From NCBI RefSeq assembly GCF_052857255.1, contig NC_135498.1, positions 163,924,124 through 163,988,123 on the forward strand: 64,000 nucleotides of DNA. Direction: 5' to 3'. This document shows positions 11,130 through 21,995 of the stretch, one piece after another. The translations under genes were made by a program, and so were the position numbers. Source of the stretch: Amblyomma americanum. Taxonomy: Eukaryota; Arthropoda; Arachnida; Ixodida; Ixodidae. How positions within the stretch are numbered: position 1 is the first letter of the stretch; every line of letters begins with the position of its first letter. Under the pieces are notes generated by a model. That model was not told the origin of the DNA and made no database searches. It saw only the letters and a program-made list of their open reading frames with translations.

Positions 11130-12120
11130 GTGTCTACAAAAAAAAGAAAATTGACGTTAAGCGAACGGTATGGCTGCCGTAATGGGGCCGAGAGACACTT
11201 TCGCTGAGCTCCACGCATGTGAGGTGGCAATGCTCTTTAGGCCCTGCTATATTAACTTAATGCGATAGCATTATTGTTGAGGTCCCGCCGATGAACCAAA
11301 CAAAATTTCGTGAGTAGTCGATCGAGGCTACGTCACCTTGTTACGTCATCAGAAACAGTCATCTGAGTCAGGTAATGGCCTGGCGTTCGTATTGCGTGCA
11401 GTCAGCCCAACGCAGAAGGTGTAAACAGATTAACGATTTGTGGATTGAGCCAACGTTTCCATGTGATGTGTTCATGGCTTGTCGACCAGGCTCAGAGAAA
11501 CCTGGTTTCTTAAGAACAACGGACAGGTAACATCGATGTATCACACCCCATTATAAATAGATATCTCAGCATATTCACAGAGTAGTGGAGACCACCTACA
11601 GCAACTTTCTGCGGAAATATGGCAGCTGGTGAGCCGAAAAGTGCAAAAACTGTCGTCAACACATAGAGCAGTTGCAACAGAGTGGCGCCAAATGTACAAT
11701 GAGTTGCTCATTCATTACAGTTTTAACGTCATTTAAGTGTTCCGATCAATTATTGAATCTATTTTACTTGAACAAAAGCAGCACCGGAACAGGGGCAAGA
11801 AAGATGAAGACAGGAAAAGCGCCGATTAGCAACTGAAGGTTTCTTGAAAAGGAAAGCATAAAATATGCTCTCCTTACAACGAACAGCGCACATGAGCTGC
11901 ACCAACAACACTGTTAAGCTGAAAGCTTCAGTCATGGTGATCGAGATGCAATACTTCACAGTTATGTCGCGGTTTTTGTGAATATGAAATGATTCGTTGA
12001 TTTCTCTAGTTAGTTTTTCTTTTTAATCTACAAGATCTCAGTATCGTTAAAAAGTGGAGTACATGGTTCTTCAGTAGGCCTTGAGATGTTCCGACAACAT
12101 TATTTGTAGTGCAGAGATAA
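11130..12120. other. Unassigned DNA with a small imperfect palindrome
   Basis: No coding feature is visible. TAATGC-GATA-GCATTA at 11258-11273 is a short inverted repeat, and a related TAATGCGATAGCA occurs near 18694, so this may be a fragment of a short nonautonomous element. That is weak evidence. Confidence 0.3.
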
Positions 12121-13200
12121 TTTTGATGAAGGGGCCACTCCGAATGAAGGGTGTTGCTCGCGTCGGCCGGTTTTCAGGAATCTTTTTGCTGTCCTCTGTG
12201 ATGCATCTCTTAGCTCCTGAGCAAACTCGTGAAGCATAACAGGAATCCTCAAGATAAGCGTGCAGTATAGTAGTAAGGGCGCAGCAAAGAATTCCTTAAA
12301 ACACAGCTATGGATCTTATTCTCTGAGCGAGGTAGAGCATAGGCAGGATTTTCACAATTGGTCTTAATTCAATGAGCGAAGTTTGTGTTCAATGAAAAAA
12401 TGTAAAAGTTCGACCCTTTCTAAAGGAGTCAGAATTTACCGCAATGTCAGACCACATGCGTTTGAGGCTGACTGGCATCCTCATCCTTCTTAGCGCAAAA
12501 AGTAATTCGCTCTTTTCTGATTCAAGGAAACGCTGCGTCTTGATCTTGATAAGCTGTTAAAAAATCAAAACCTTAAAGGGGTAATTTAATAAAACCTTAC
12601 CCTCTCAAGGAACGCAGAAACGTTTGAAATTATTTCCTATAGAAATATTTATTTGTTCCACCCCAGGAGGAATGGCCGATGTACAAGGGACTGGTCATGC
12701 AGAGCGAGCAGTCGCCGGATGTCTATCAAATGGTGAGAGAAGTGTACGAGGCCTACTGTATCAAGAAGGAATCCGGCTCGCGTTTCAGCAAAACCTCGGT
12801 AAACTTGTCTGATAAACAGTATTCATATCTAGATTGCATGATGTCCCGTACACGCCTGCGCACAGTGGTTACGTGATGATAATTTGTGATGTTACAATGT
12901 GATTACGATGACTGTATAAATATGACGCACTGTTGTAATAAACCAGTTGAAATTCCGCGCTCTGTCCTGTTAGATTCTTCCTCGTCCCTTGTCTTTTATG
13001 CGTGGTTTCAAGATGCATTTTACGAACATATATTGCCTGAAAGCAGCATCCAAGTACTTCGCGAGAGAGGCCGACAGTCAGGATGTGTTTCAGATTTTTT
13101 GCAGGTTATCTGAGTTAAATTATTTCGCGTACACTCTTTCTTTCAAGTGTTGCCGCAAGTAAAATTGTTTTCTTCTGAGAGAAAGTAGAAACCGAGAAAG
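12120..13200 (+). repeat. Exon-like unit, copy 2
   Basis: Bases 12190-12660 align with 13750-14210 (for example GAAGCATAACAGG, ATTCTCTGAGCGAG, TTTTCACAATTGGTCT), and both copies end in TTGTTCCACCCCAG before GAGGAAT. The offset is about 1547 bases, so the unit is a tandem duplication. Downstream, a CTGAAA(G/A)CAGCATCC block near 13038 also recurs near 15128 after copy 3. Confidence 0.65.
12667..12876 (+). pseudogene. Exon-like ORF of copy 2, unrecognised protein
   Basis: After acceptor TTCCACCCCAG the frame begins EEWPMYKGLVMQSEQSPDV and stays open for 69 codons to a TGA at 12874-12876. By comparison with copy 3 a donor lies at 12733 (ATG|GTGAGA), giving a 66-nt exon, 12 nt shorter than copy 3. 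Alternatively the frame reads on as a terminal exon, and an AATAAA occurs near 12939. I do not recognise the family. It is hydrophilic, with no membrane segment or signal peptide visible. It is the only copy with a clean frame. Confidence 0.35.
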
Positions 13201-13739
13201 AAATTCATCTCCAGGTTTTTATTCTCAGTGTATGAGCTTTTGTATATGCTTTATTCGCGATATATAATAGCAAAAAGAGAATACCAAAGCTGTCTCAGAA
13301 AAAAGAAATGGGAATTCAGCAGTAATATCGTACAAGCAACATGGCGACAAATCAGCTTAAATTATTTCTGAGGACAGCACGGTGCAATCCAAAGAATTCT
13401 GGTACGAATGCGAATTTTTCGGATCAAAGAATAATCTAAATCATGTAGGAGAACAACTGCTATGAATATGGCTTTTATTGCACTTCTACATTGTGACAGG
13501 TCCCTTATATCTAGACCGAAATACTGGTTGTCCACTCTTTGATGCCTTCATTCTGGGAGCTGGGGTGGAATATCTCGCTCTAAAGAATATCTCGTTCAAG
13601 TGCGCAATTTGAACAGTTTGTGCTATTGCAATTGTTAAGGAAAAGTTGTTAGTGTGTGGATTTGAGACGCAAACTGCGAAAGTAAAACAAAACGAAAACA
13701 AGCAGAGTGTGGACTCTTGCAACTGATGGTTACGGCTCT

Positions 13740-15200
13740 GTTTTCTGTGATGCATCTCTCAGCGAACAAGCAAACTCCTGAAGCATAACAGGGATTTTCA
13801 AGTAAGGCGTTCAGCATATATAGTAAGGGTGCAGGAAAGGATTGCTTTAACACAACTATAGACTCTATTCTCTGAGCGAGAAGAGCTTCGGGCGTATTTT
13901 CACAATTGGTCTCGATAAATTGAACAGGGTTTTTGTTGTATGAGAAAATGTAAACGTTAGGCTCTCTCTAAAATCGTCAGAATGTACCCAATTGTCAAAG
14001 CAGATACCTCTGACGGCTGACTCGCTTCCTTATCCTCCTTAAAACAAAAAGCGTTTCAATCCTTTTAGAATCAACGATACACCGCATCTAGACATTCATA
14101 AACTGTTAAAGAAACGCAAACCTTAAAGGATAATATAATAAAACCTTAACCTCGTGCAAAGCAGAAACAAATGGAATAATATACCCTAATAATAATTATT
14201 TGTTCCACCCCAGGAGGAATAGGTGATGCACAAGAGGCTCGTCGCGCTGAGCGAGCTATTGGCGAAGGCTCCTCAAGTGATGGAACAACAGGTAAGCAGG
14301 GCTTATGTATGCGGGACATTCTTCTAAGGTTTTTCTTTAAATATTGTGCTTTCTTCGTACTGCTTCTTTAAAAAGCTCATGGGAAGCACGAGAAGAAGAG
14401 CTGTTAATTAAGGCACAAAGTATGTGCTACTCTTCGCAAATATATTTCAGCGAATTTTGTTAAGAAACGCTGCACTGGGGCTCAAGTAGAATATACATTT
14501 TAAGAGTCAAATGTCTTCTGCGAGGGATCCAAAATGCGACAGCATGAATACTTTCCGTATTCATGCTAGCTCTGTTCTTTGTTGCATACCTCTGTTCTTT
14601 ATAGGTAGCCGACTTACTCCATGATAATCTTGCTTATGTCAGTTACCTTGCGCTTGTTGATTACCGCCGATAGCTCTCCCATTTCTATTCCATCTGTACG
14701 GTTAGAGGCCGTCATTCTTTAGCTTTTCTTAATCCTAGCTTTGGTCTCATGAGTGCGCTCTCCGCTACCCTGCCTAAGCATCCTACCGCCTACTTGTACA
14801 GCGCACTCCGTGATGATAGCTGTGATTTTTGTGTTCGTTTGTTGAACATAACTGCTTCGTCCTCTAATCAATCAGGATATATTTTCTGCGACGAGCGCCA
14901 GAATTCCAGTACTGTGTCCATTATCGCTAATTCGCTGATGGGCTTCCGCATCACGAGTTTCTCCCGTTCCTCTTTATGCCTGAAGTGGAAACTGAGAATT
15001 AGATGGAGAACTGGGATTATATAAAAACAGAGCGTAAAACTCCGTTCACTTGATCATGTGGCAGAAATATATGCAAAAGTTCGTGTACCTTGCGCGGCTA
15101 CAAAGTATTTGGTGAAAAATACTGTCTGAAAACAGCATCCTATAAATTCTGCCGATGAGGAGAATCATTATGATATGTTTCAGTCGTCCGTAAGGTAATC
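13740..15200 (+). repeat. Exon-like unit, copy 3
   Basis: The exon-like block is 14214-14291 (78 nt), bounded by acceptor CCACCCCAG and donor GTAAGC. It reads like copy 2 in the same frame (HKRLVALSELLAKAPQV) but has a TAG as its third codon, so it cannot be translated. Flanks align with copy 2 upstream, and with copies 1 and 4 downstream. Confidence 0.6.
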
Positions 15201-15840
15201 TGGTTTTAACCAGTTTTGTGCACAAGCTTCCAGCTCGTTCTTTATGTAAAAGTGTGTGTTTTGTGCAGATGTAATGAAAAAAACACAACAACAATTTGTG
15301 TCCTCAATCTAAATATAAAGCTCTGAGCTCCTCGAAAAGATTTCATCACGTTATGAAGATTTTAATAGCACCACATTTTTTTTTTCACCTGAAGAAAAGT
15401 CGATGGGAAACTGCCAAGTAGCATCAGAGGAGTGACATGGCGACAAGAGAATCTTAATATGTGCACTTACTAAAGCACCGTCAAGTGGCAAGAATACTGC
15501 ATGCATTGCGATTGTGCTGGGGATTGTGCTGGGGGAAGAGCATATGCACATAGTACTGCCCTGAATACATTGATACAGGCGTAAGCTGGGAACATCCCAT
15601 CTGAATGATTTCATGTAGTCTTTAAATACCTATTCAAAGCATAACCATTGAGAAGACTACATTCTTTCTTTAAGGATGCGCAATTGGAAAGTTGAACAAA
15701 CTTGGGAGTGTGCTGACTCCTGAAATTGATCGCTATGGCTGCTTTCATAATGATGCATCATCTATATCCAGAACAGTATCGGAAAGCATGATACGGGTCT
15801 CTGAGAGCCAACATGAACTTTTGGGCAAGTTGGTCAGAAG

Positions 15841-15972
15841 TGGTTCTTGTAAACCAGCACAACTGCTCGAAAACAAATAAGGAAGGGACTGTGGTGTGTT
15901 TGATCCCTTCAGCGCTGTGGTTTGTCCCTTGCTTGTTTGGCTTCGAGCCACTGCGCTGGTTTACAAGAACCA
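15841..15972. repeat. Imperfect hairpin, 48-bp arms
   Basis: Arms 15841-15888 and 15925-15972 are reverse complements except for a few mismatches, sharing TGGTTCTTGTAAACCAGC exactly. The 36-nt loop contains AGCGCT at 15911-15916, the motif seen in the other PLE-like palindromes here. Small ORFs on both strands are by-products of the hairpin. Confidence 0.7.
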
Positions 15973-16019
15973 TCTCTGAGAACGCTGTATATTATATATA
16001 GAGGCTTCAGTGCAGGATA

Positions 16020-16760
16020 TTTTCAAAAAGACATCTAGATTTCATTGCCCATGCGAGAAAATATTCTGAAGAATTTTTTGAATTGGCAGAATTCGATGAA
16101 TGAGTTTTTATCGGCTTAAAAAATGCAACTTTCACACCCCTATTGGAAAGTGCAGAATATGCCACCTGGTCAGAACACATTTCTTTGGCGGCAGATTCGC
16201 TTCATTATACTCTGTGAAAAATCATTTTTCTCTATTACGCATTGAAGGAAAGAGCGCTGCTTGATATTTTCAAACAGTTCGAAAAATCAAAAACTGAAAT
16301 ACGTTGATAAAGGTGTTGTGGTCTCGAGCAAGGCATACTTGCTTTTAGTAATTTCATCTCTTTATATTAACTAATTTGTTCTACCGCAGAAGGTATAGGC
16401 TAAGCACAAGAGTCTAGTCGGGCTGAGCGATCAATGAGTGGCACTACAGAAATGTGTGTAGGGGTAGGTACTGATATTGGTGCTAGATACTCATCTACAG
16501 TTTTTCTTTAAATACTTTATTTTTCTCTAAGCAAGGTTTTTTGCCAGCACCGGTAGTTTAACTACTATTTGATGCACAAAGAACAGAATGCTCCAAGGAA
16601 TGACTTCAGCGAGCTTTGTCAAGAAGCGCCGCTTAGTAGCCTGTATACAAATGATATTCAAGTAGAACGGAATTTTAAAGAGGGATCCCCTTCTGCGTGA
16701 AACCAGAATTAGACAACATGAACATTTTGCTGCGGATCTGCCTTTCCACAAGCACTGACT
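16020..16760 (+). repeat. Exon-like unit, copy 4 (most decayed)
   Basis: After TTGTTCTACCGCAG the sequence GCACAAGAGTCTAGTCGGGC matches the exon-like block of copy 3 but has indels and stops, and no clear donor. Downstream text (TTTTTCTTTAAATACTT, GACTTCAGCGAGCTTTGT) matches copies 1 and 3. Confidence 0.5.
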
Positions 16761-17004
16761 TCATAGGGGGTTTCGCATGAGACCAATTAAACGCTAATGA
16801 AGATTTTGAAACAAGGACGGGTTGTGTCGCTCTGCAGACTCTAGGTTTTCACGAGGTTACGTAAAAAATATCCAGCTAATATATTAGAGAGTTTGTACGA
16901 TCTACAAGAAAAACGGTGGACAAGTGGGCCACATATCAGGCTATGTGGGTAATCAGAATACTTTGGTTCAGCGAGACTTATGTCACGCAGAAATCTGTGT
17001 TACG

Positions 17005-17017
17005 TGCATTTAGCATG
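17005..17017 (+). repeat. 13-bp target-site duplication, left copy
   Basis: TGCATTTAGCATG lies immediately left of the PLE inverted dimer and is repeated exactly at 18407-18419. Confidence 0.75.
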
Positions 17018-17330
17018 AAGCAAGAAACTATAGCGCAGAGTTGACAGGACACAGAAGAAACGAACAACACCAGCGCTAACTTCCAACAAATTTTATTTCA
17101 CACATGCAACATATACATACATCAAAGACACGTCATCACCTGTGCTAACAGTACCGTTGCCTCAGAAACAAGAGTTCTTTATCACATAGAAAGATAGAGG
17201 GAGTGCTTACGCATGTCTCACTCGAAGAATTTATCCTTTCAGCTTCATTTATTATTCGTGTGGTCATTTCGCTACTTTTTTCTAGCACAGCAGTTTTTTC
17301 AAAAATTGGTTTGCATGTTGTAGATTCGCA

Positions 17331-17888
17331 TCAACGAATGTGGTCAACAAGTGATTTCTCTTTCCCGTTCTTGACGTCGCGTGCGTGTTCCATCAATCGC
17401 TGACTGAGGCACCTCCCCGTCTGGCCGATATAATGGCCCCCGCATGATAACGGTATTTTGTATACGACACCTTCAAAGCATGTCAGATACGGCTTCTGAT
17501 GACGAGTCGTGCATCCACGTGTTCTGTTGTTGCTGGTTTTTCCAATCTTACACAATGAGGCAAGTTTCTTTGGTGCCGAAAATACGACAGTTGTGTTTGC
17601 GCGCTGTCAAATTCTTTTCAGATTGTGAGAAATCTGATGCGAATATGGCAAAACAACAAAGCGCTTCCTTTCACCGAGCGTCGAGGTCGGTTGGCATTGA
17701 TCTTCGTTCAGTTTTCTTAGAAGCTTCTTGGCAATAGACACCTGAACATCGTCGGGGTACCCAGCATCAGTCAGCCTTTTGGTCTGCTCCTTAAAACTTT
17801 CATCCATTCTGTGAGCACATGATTTTCTTTGCGCAAGATTGGAAAAACCAACAACAACAGAACACGAGGATGCACGACTCGTCATCAC
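17331..17888 (-). pseudogene. PLE linker and GIY-YIG endonuclease, left arm
   Basis: The GIY-YIG nuclease nicks target DNA for PLE integration. The linker frame (17607-17888) includes TKRLTDAGYPDDVQVSIAKK and FVVLPYSHQISHNLKRI. After a frame change the endonuclease frame (17331-17555) has the cysteine pair CKIGK...RTRGC, GVVYKIPLSC near 17460, YIGQTGRC near 17430 and LMEHARD. The key GIY and YIG residues are present. The RT is missing, so this is a 5'-truncated copy. Confidence 0.8.
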
Positions 17889-18107
17889 AAGCCGTATGTG
17901 ACATGCTTTGAAGGTGTCGTATACAAAATACCGTTATCGTGCGGGGGCCATTACATCGGCCAGACGGGGAGGTGCCTCAATCAGCGATTGATGGAACACG
18001 CACGCGACGGCAAGAACGGGAAACAGAAATCACTTGTTGACCACATTCGTTCATGCGCATCTAAAACGTGCAAACCAATTTTTGAAAAAACTGCTGTGCT
18101 AGCATAA
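17829..18107 (+). pseudogene. GIY-YIG endonuclease, right arm
   Basis: A 92-codon frame nearly identical to the left-arm nuclease: RKIGKTNNNRTRGC (the first Cys of the pair is Arg), GVVYKIPLSC near 17916, YIGQTGRC from 17952, LMEHARDGKNGKQ and DHIRSCASKTCKPIFEKTAV. It starts abruptly at about 17829, so only the endonuclease and 3' end were copied. It retains the frame through the whole domain. Confidence 0.82.
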
Positions 18108-18406
18108 AGTAGCGACATGTCCACATGATTAATAATTGAAGCTGAAAGGATAAATGCTTCGGGTGAGACATGTGTAAGCACTCCCTCTATCTTTTTATGT
18201 GATAAAGAACTCTTGTTTCTGAGGCAACGATACTGTTAGCACTGGTGATGACGTGTCTTTGATTTATATATATGCTGCATGTGTGAAATATAATTTATTG
18301 GAAGTTAGCGCTCATATTGTTCGTTTCATCTGTGTCCTGTCTACTCTGCGCTATAGTCTCTTGCTTGATCATGCACCAACAAGCCCAAAAAGCCACGCTT
18401 TTGAAC

Positions 18407-18419
18407 TGCATTTAGCATG
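18407..18419 (+). repeat. 13-bp target-site duplication, right copy
   Basis: Exact match to 17005-17017. Confidence 0.75.
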
Positions 18420-18934
18420 TTTACTAAACAATTCTATCTACACGGTAAACAGATAATGCACAAAAATATAGAACATGCCACGTGGGTCGTGGTCATAGGG
18501 GAGATGGTAAGGGACTGTGTTAGAGCATCTTGCGCCATTGCAAGGTGTCCGATAGAACGTATTTCTTAAAAGCAGGATCATGTAAATTTCGACGATCAGT
18601 CCAGCAATTTAATATGTGTTTGAGATGCCCAGCAGTGTATCAAGGTTTGCGTCAGTTTCTCCGTGGATTTTCGTATAGATCAATGAATAAATTTCTAATG
18701 CGATAGCAATAAATGACATAACGGCTGAAAAGTGTGTCACCGGTCTTAAAATTCGCCCACTGGTCCTAGGAATTGATATGATAAGAAAGAATGATTCCCT
18801 TTGGGTGGGGGGATGTGGTGTTACCAGACAGGTAGCGGCGTCACTTCTCATAAATGATAATGATGTTTGTGCCTCTTTCTTTGCAGCGGGCGATAGACGA
18901 CATTTCTCAATATGCCGAAATGTGTAAAAAACAT
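18420..18934. other. Unassigned DNA
   Basis: No gene seen. TAATGCGATAGCA near 18694 echoes the small palindrome at 11258. Confidence 0.4.
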
Positions 18935-21400
18935 TAAAATAAACAGAAAAACTCTAGATCGGCCCAATTAGCGGCCCTGAGGCGTGTTGGATTCCTCTCA
19001 GGTGCGCCACCAGTGTTCCAGCCCTCAATGACTTCTGCCTTCCAGTGGGAGTGCTCATTTTCCCCACGTAAAGACATCGCTATCGCAAGCTCATCACAGG
19101 CCGCCATGGCGTCGGTAGCGTCAGTGATGCTTGCATTGCCTCTGCAAGTCGTGTGGGACTTTCGGGGGGGGGGGGGGGGAGGAGGGGGGCACAGGTGGGG
19201 GCAATGCAGCGTGATGTGTCGTACAGACTCCTCGGCCATGTGACAGGATTGTCAGGTTGGATCGAGAGCAGCAGTGAAGTTTGCGCGCACAAGGTTTGTT
19301 CGCAGTACACTGCGGGCCTCCCATAGGAGCCCACTGCCCCGGTCGATGTCACATCAACTCCCTTTAGACTGCGGTCTTGTGCGTGCAGCACAGTGCCGGT
19401 TTCCCCTGGCTGACCGCGGCCATGTCTGTAGTTCTAGGCCTGCCAACTGGTCTCGGCCGTTTCGTCGCTGGTTAGACCAAGATATCGCTGAGAAACGGAC
19501 GGCCTCCACATCATATCGGTCCGCGAGCTTCTTAGTGCGCGCGACCCATTTCGTGTTCAAGCACAGGTAGTGGACGTACTTGAACATCCTCTTGGGCCAG
19601 CGTCCTTCTGGCACTTGGGAGATGCATCTCGTACACGAGCTTCGCAACCGCTTCCCTTGCCTCGAATGACGAATAGCCAAGCTCTCCCTATATGGCCCCG
19701 TTTGGGCTGTGAAGATGTACTCCCAGGACGGTACGTTCAGATTCCCGTTGCCTCGTCTCGAGGACCCGCCTCGTCCCCGCTGACCACCTTCGCGAATGTC
19801 AGGGCTGGCACGACAACCGTTTTCCACAAACACCGGACGACTTCCAAGCGGCTAAAGGCCTACAGCGCGCTCGAACCCAGGACCGATCGCCGCGCTGTAG
19901 GCTTCATTCTGTGCTGCTCGTCGTATCACCGGATGTAGATTGGCTGTACCGCATTTTCTACCACCAGATATTGGTAGCTCTCAGCCCATTCAGTGCAACT
20001 TCCCTGGATGCAGAGTGGAGAATTCTATGTCATCGCTTCGTTGGGGAAGTGTTGGGCTGCCGCTTTCTTTGCATTAAAACCCAGTCTCAAAGCAGCTGCC
20101 TCTTCTGCACATAGGTCCAGCAAGGACTGGAGCTCATCTGGGCCTCTCGCCAGCAGCACAATATCATCTGCATAGAAGAGCACTGGAAGATGGCGCATTA
20201 CGTTGATGCCTCCCTCTATGTGGCTGAGTTCAAAACCCAGCCAACTTTGTGTACTTCGCCGTTCCATCACACACACATATATCATGAAAAGAATTGGGGA
20301 CATCGGACAGCCTTGGCGCCATTCCCCAGAAACAAATGGATGATGGCTTGCGTGTCCGCATAGAGAGCTTGCAGCCGCCGTAGCAGCTCCCCTGCTATGC
20401 CCATAGCCTCGAGGACAGGCCGCCGTCCTGCATTTTCCACGGGGTGGTATGCCTCCGTCATGTTTAAACAAGCAAGAGAGTGATGGCGTTTTTATTTGCC
20501 GCAATTTATTTTCACTTCAGTGATCACGAAGAGGTGGTCTTCCAGACAGCGCTTTCGGCGGATGCTATTCTGGACCTCTCCTAGGATTTATTTACTCTCA
20601 TCACAGGTGTACAGGCGTGCCTGCAGAACGTGGCTAAACAGCCAGTGCATGGAAGACATCACCGGGATGAGGGGTAACTTTCTGGAAAACGTTTGCCAGT
20701 CCTCTTTTTCCAGATGAGCCGGATCCGGGAGCATCACCAGCTGGGAGGTACTTTCTCTGCTTTCACGACATCATTTAGGGCTTCCACCTTATGTGTCGTG
20801 TATCATTTCCCACTCGCTTTAACAGTACTGGAGAGATACCATCCAGACCAGCCGCCGTCGTCCCCGATAAGTGTTGGATGGCTCGCTCTAGCTCCCTGAT
20901 CGTGGCTATTTCACAGGTTGCTGGCGCTACCCGTAAGCATGATGCATGCTCCTGCTCGGCTGTTGGGGTCCGTGAACGCAGTTTACATGCCATAAAATCT
21001 TCCAAATACAGAAAGTCAGCGGCCTCTTCATACTCTTCTCCGGTGGATGCATTTTTTAGCTTGGCAGATTCCGGTGTTGATTTGAGGTGCCAGAATTTTT
21101 TCCAGCATCTCTCCCTGCAATTTCGTATAATTTATGAACAATTTTGGTACAAGCACGGCTATGTTATTTTTAGCTTGTTGGTACCCGTCCAAAGCCTGCA
21201 GATTTCCACTTCACCTGCTCCCTGCAAAGCCGAACCGTGCTCCCTGCGGGGCTGTTTATGTACCGGCAAGGCCTGGGCAAACTCTCTATCCCACCAGGTT
21301 TTCCTTGATAGAATAGGGAGGCATCAACGGGTTCCTAGTGTTGTGTCTCCGCCAAGACATAAGATAATTAGATGCCCCTGTGATTTTTTTGCTGATCGGA
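18935..21400 (-). mobile_element. Non-LTR retrotransposon (LINE), decayed
   Basis: Reading right to left: a WWDREFAQAL stretch near 21300 typical of the region between endonuclease and RT; an RT start with FLYLEDFMACKLRSRTP near 21010 and TTAAGLDGISPVLLKRV near 20830; RT core with SGEWRQGCPMSPILFMIYV and the catalytic box YADD at 20163-20174, then FNAKKAAAQHF; and a C-terminal region with ESVRHITLHCPHL near 19220. The frame is broken many times. A G/C homopolymer at about 19166-19180 falls in the 3' part. The clade is uncertain. Confidence 0.78.
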
Positions 21401-21760
21401 AAAGGTAGAAGCACCGAAATATTAAGTCACCGCGATATCTATCTCAATTTCTGCAATTCTGTGGAAGATGTTTTGGCTAATACGACGATGGCGATGGCTA
21501 TACATACATTTCAAAAACAAAACAAGGCAGAAGATACAGGAGTAACATGAGCGAGAAGCCTTGGCGACGACATAGATTAATATATCGCCTGAATAAAACG
21601 GAACCAACTGTCGAATACGCTGAGATTAGGCAAGTACTGGGGGAAAGTGATTAAAAAACATGCGGTAACAAGTTCTTCTTTAAAAATAGCTTTTTTCTTG
21701 CAACGCTAAGCTGTAAAAGTGTATCATGCCTAACTCTATATGTGCCTGATATACTCATCT

Positions 21761-21995
21761 GCCCCGGCGCCATGGTTCAGTGGTTAAGGCTGTCCGCTGC
21801 TGATCTGAGAGATCCAGGTCGAGACCCAGGTCTTGCAGCCTCATTTCGATAGAGACGAAACGCAGTGCGCCCGTGTATTGTTCAAAACCAGTGTACGTCA
21901 TATAAACACAGAAACATTATTCTAAACCCTCTTTTTGGCGTCCCTCACAGCCGAGTCACTTTGGGACGTCAAACCAAATGAACCAAACCGAACCA
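21761..21995 (+). mobile_element. tRNA-derived SINE, degenerate
   Basis: The head has a polymerase III A box (TGGTTCAGTGGTTAAGG) and a B box-like GGTCGAGACCC, followed by the body CGTGTATTGTTC and the tail CACTTTGGGACGTCAAACCA found in other tick SINEs. Confidence 0.7.

Larger units (their letters stand above)
17018..18406. mobile_element. Head-to-head inverted dimer of a Penelope-like element
   Basis: Two copies of the same PLE 3' end face away from each other. The minus-strand copy has its 3' end near 17020, and the plus-strand copy has its end near 18406. Equivalent points sum to about 35384 (17555 with 17829; outer GACAGGACACAG with CTGTGTCCTGTC). Arms are roughly 17018-17560 and 17829-18370; the spacer is the linker region present only in the left copy. 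AGCGCT occurs in both ends (17072-17077, 18307-18312). The exact 13-bp direct repeat outside shows the dimer entered the genome as one unit. Confidence 0.85.

Noticed and set aside
15745..16001. Overlapping ORFs on both strands
   Set aside because: Both are produced by the two arms of the 48-bp hairpin.
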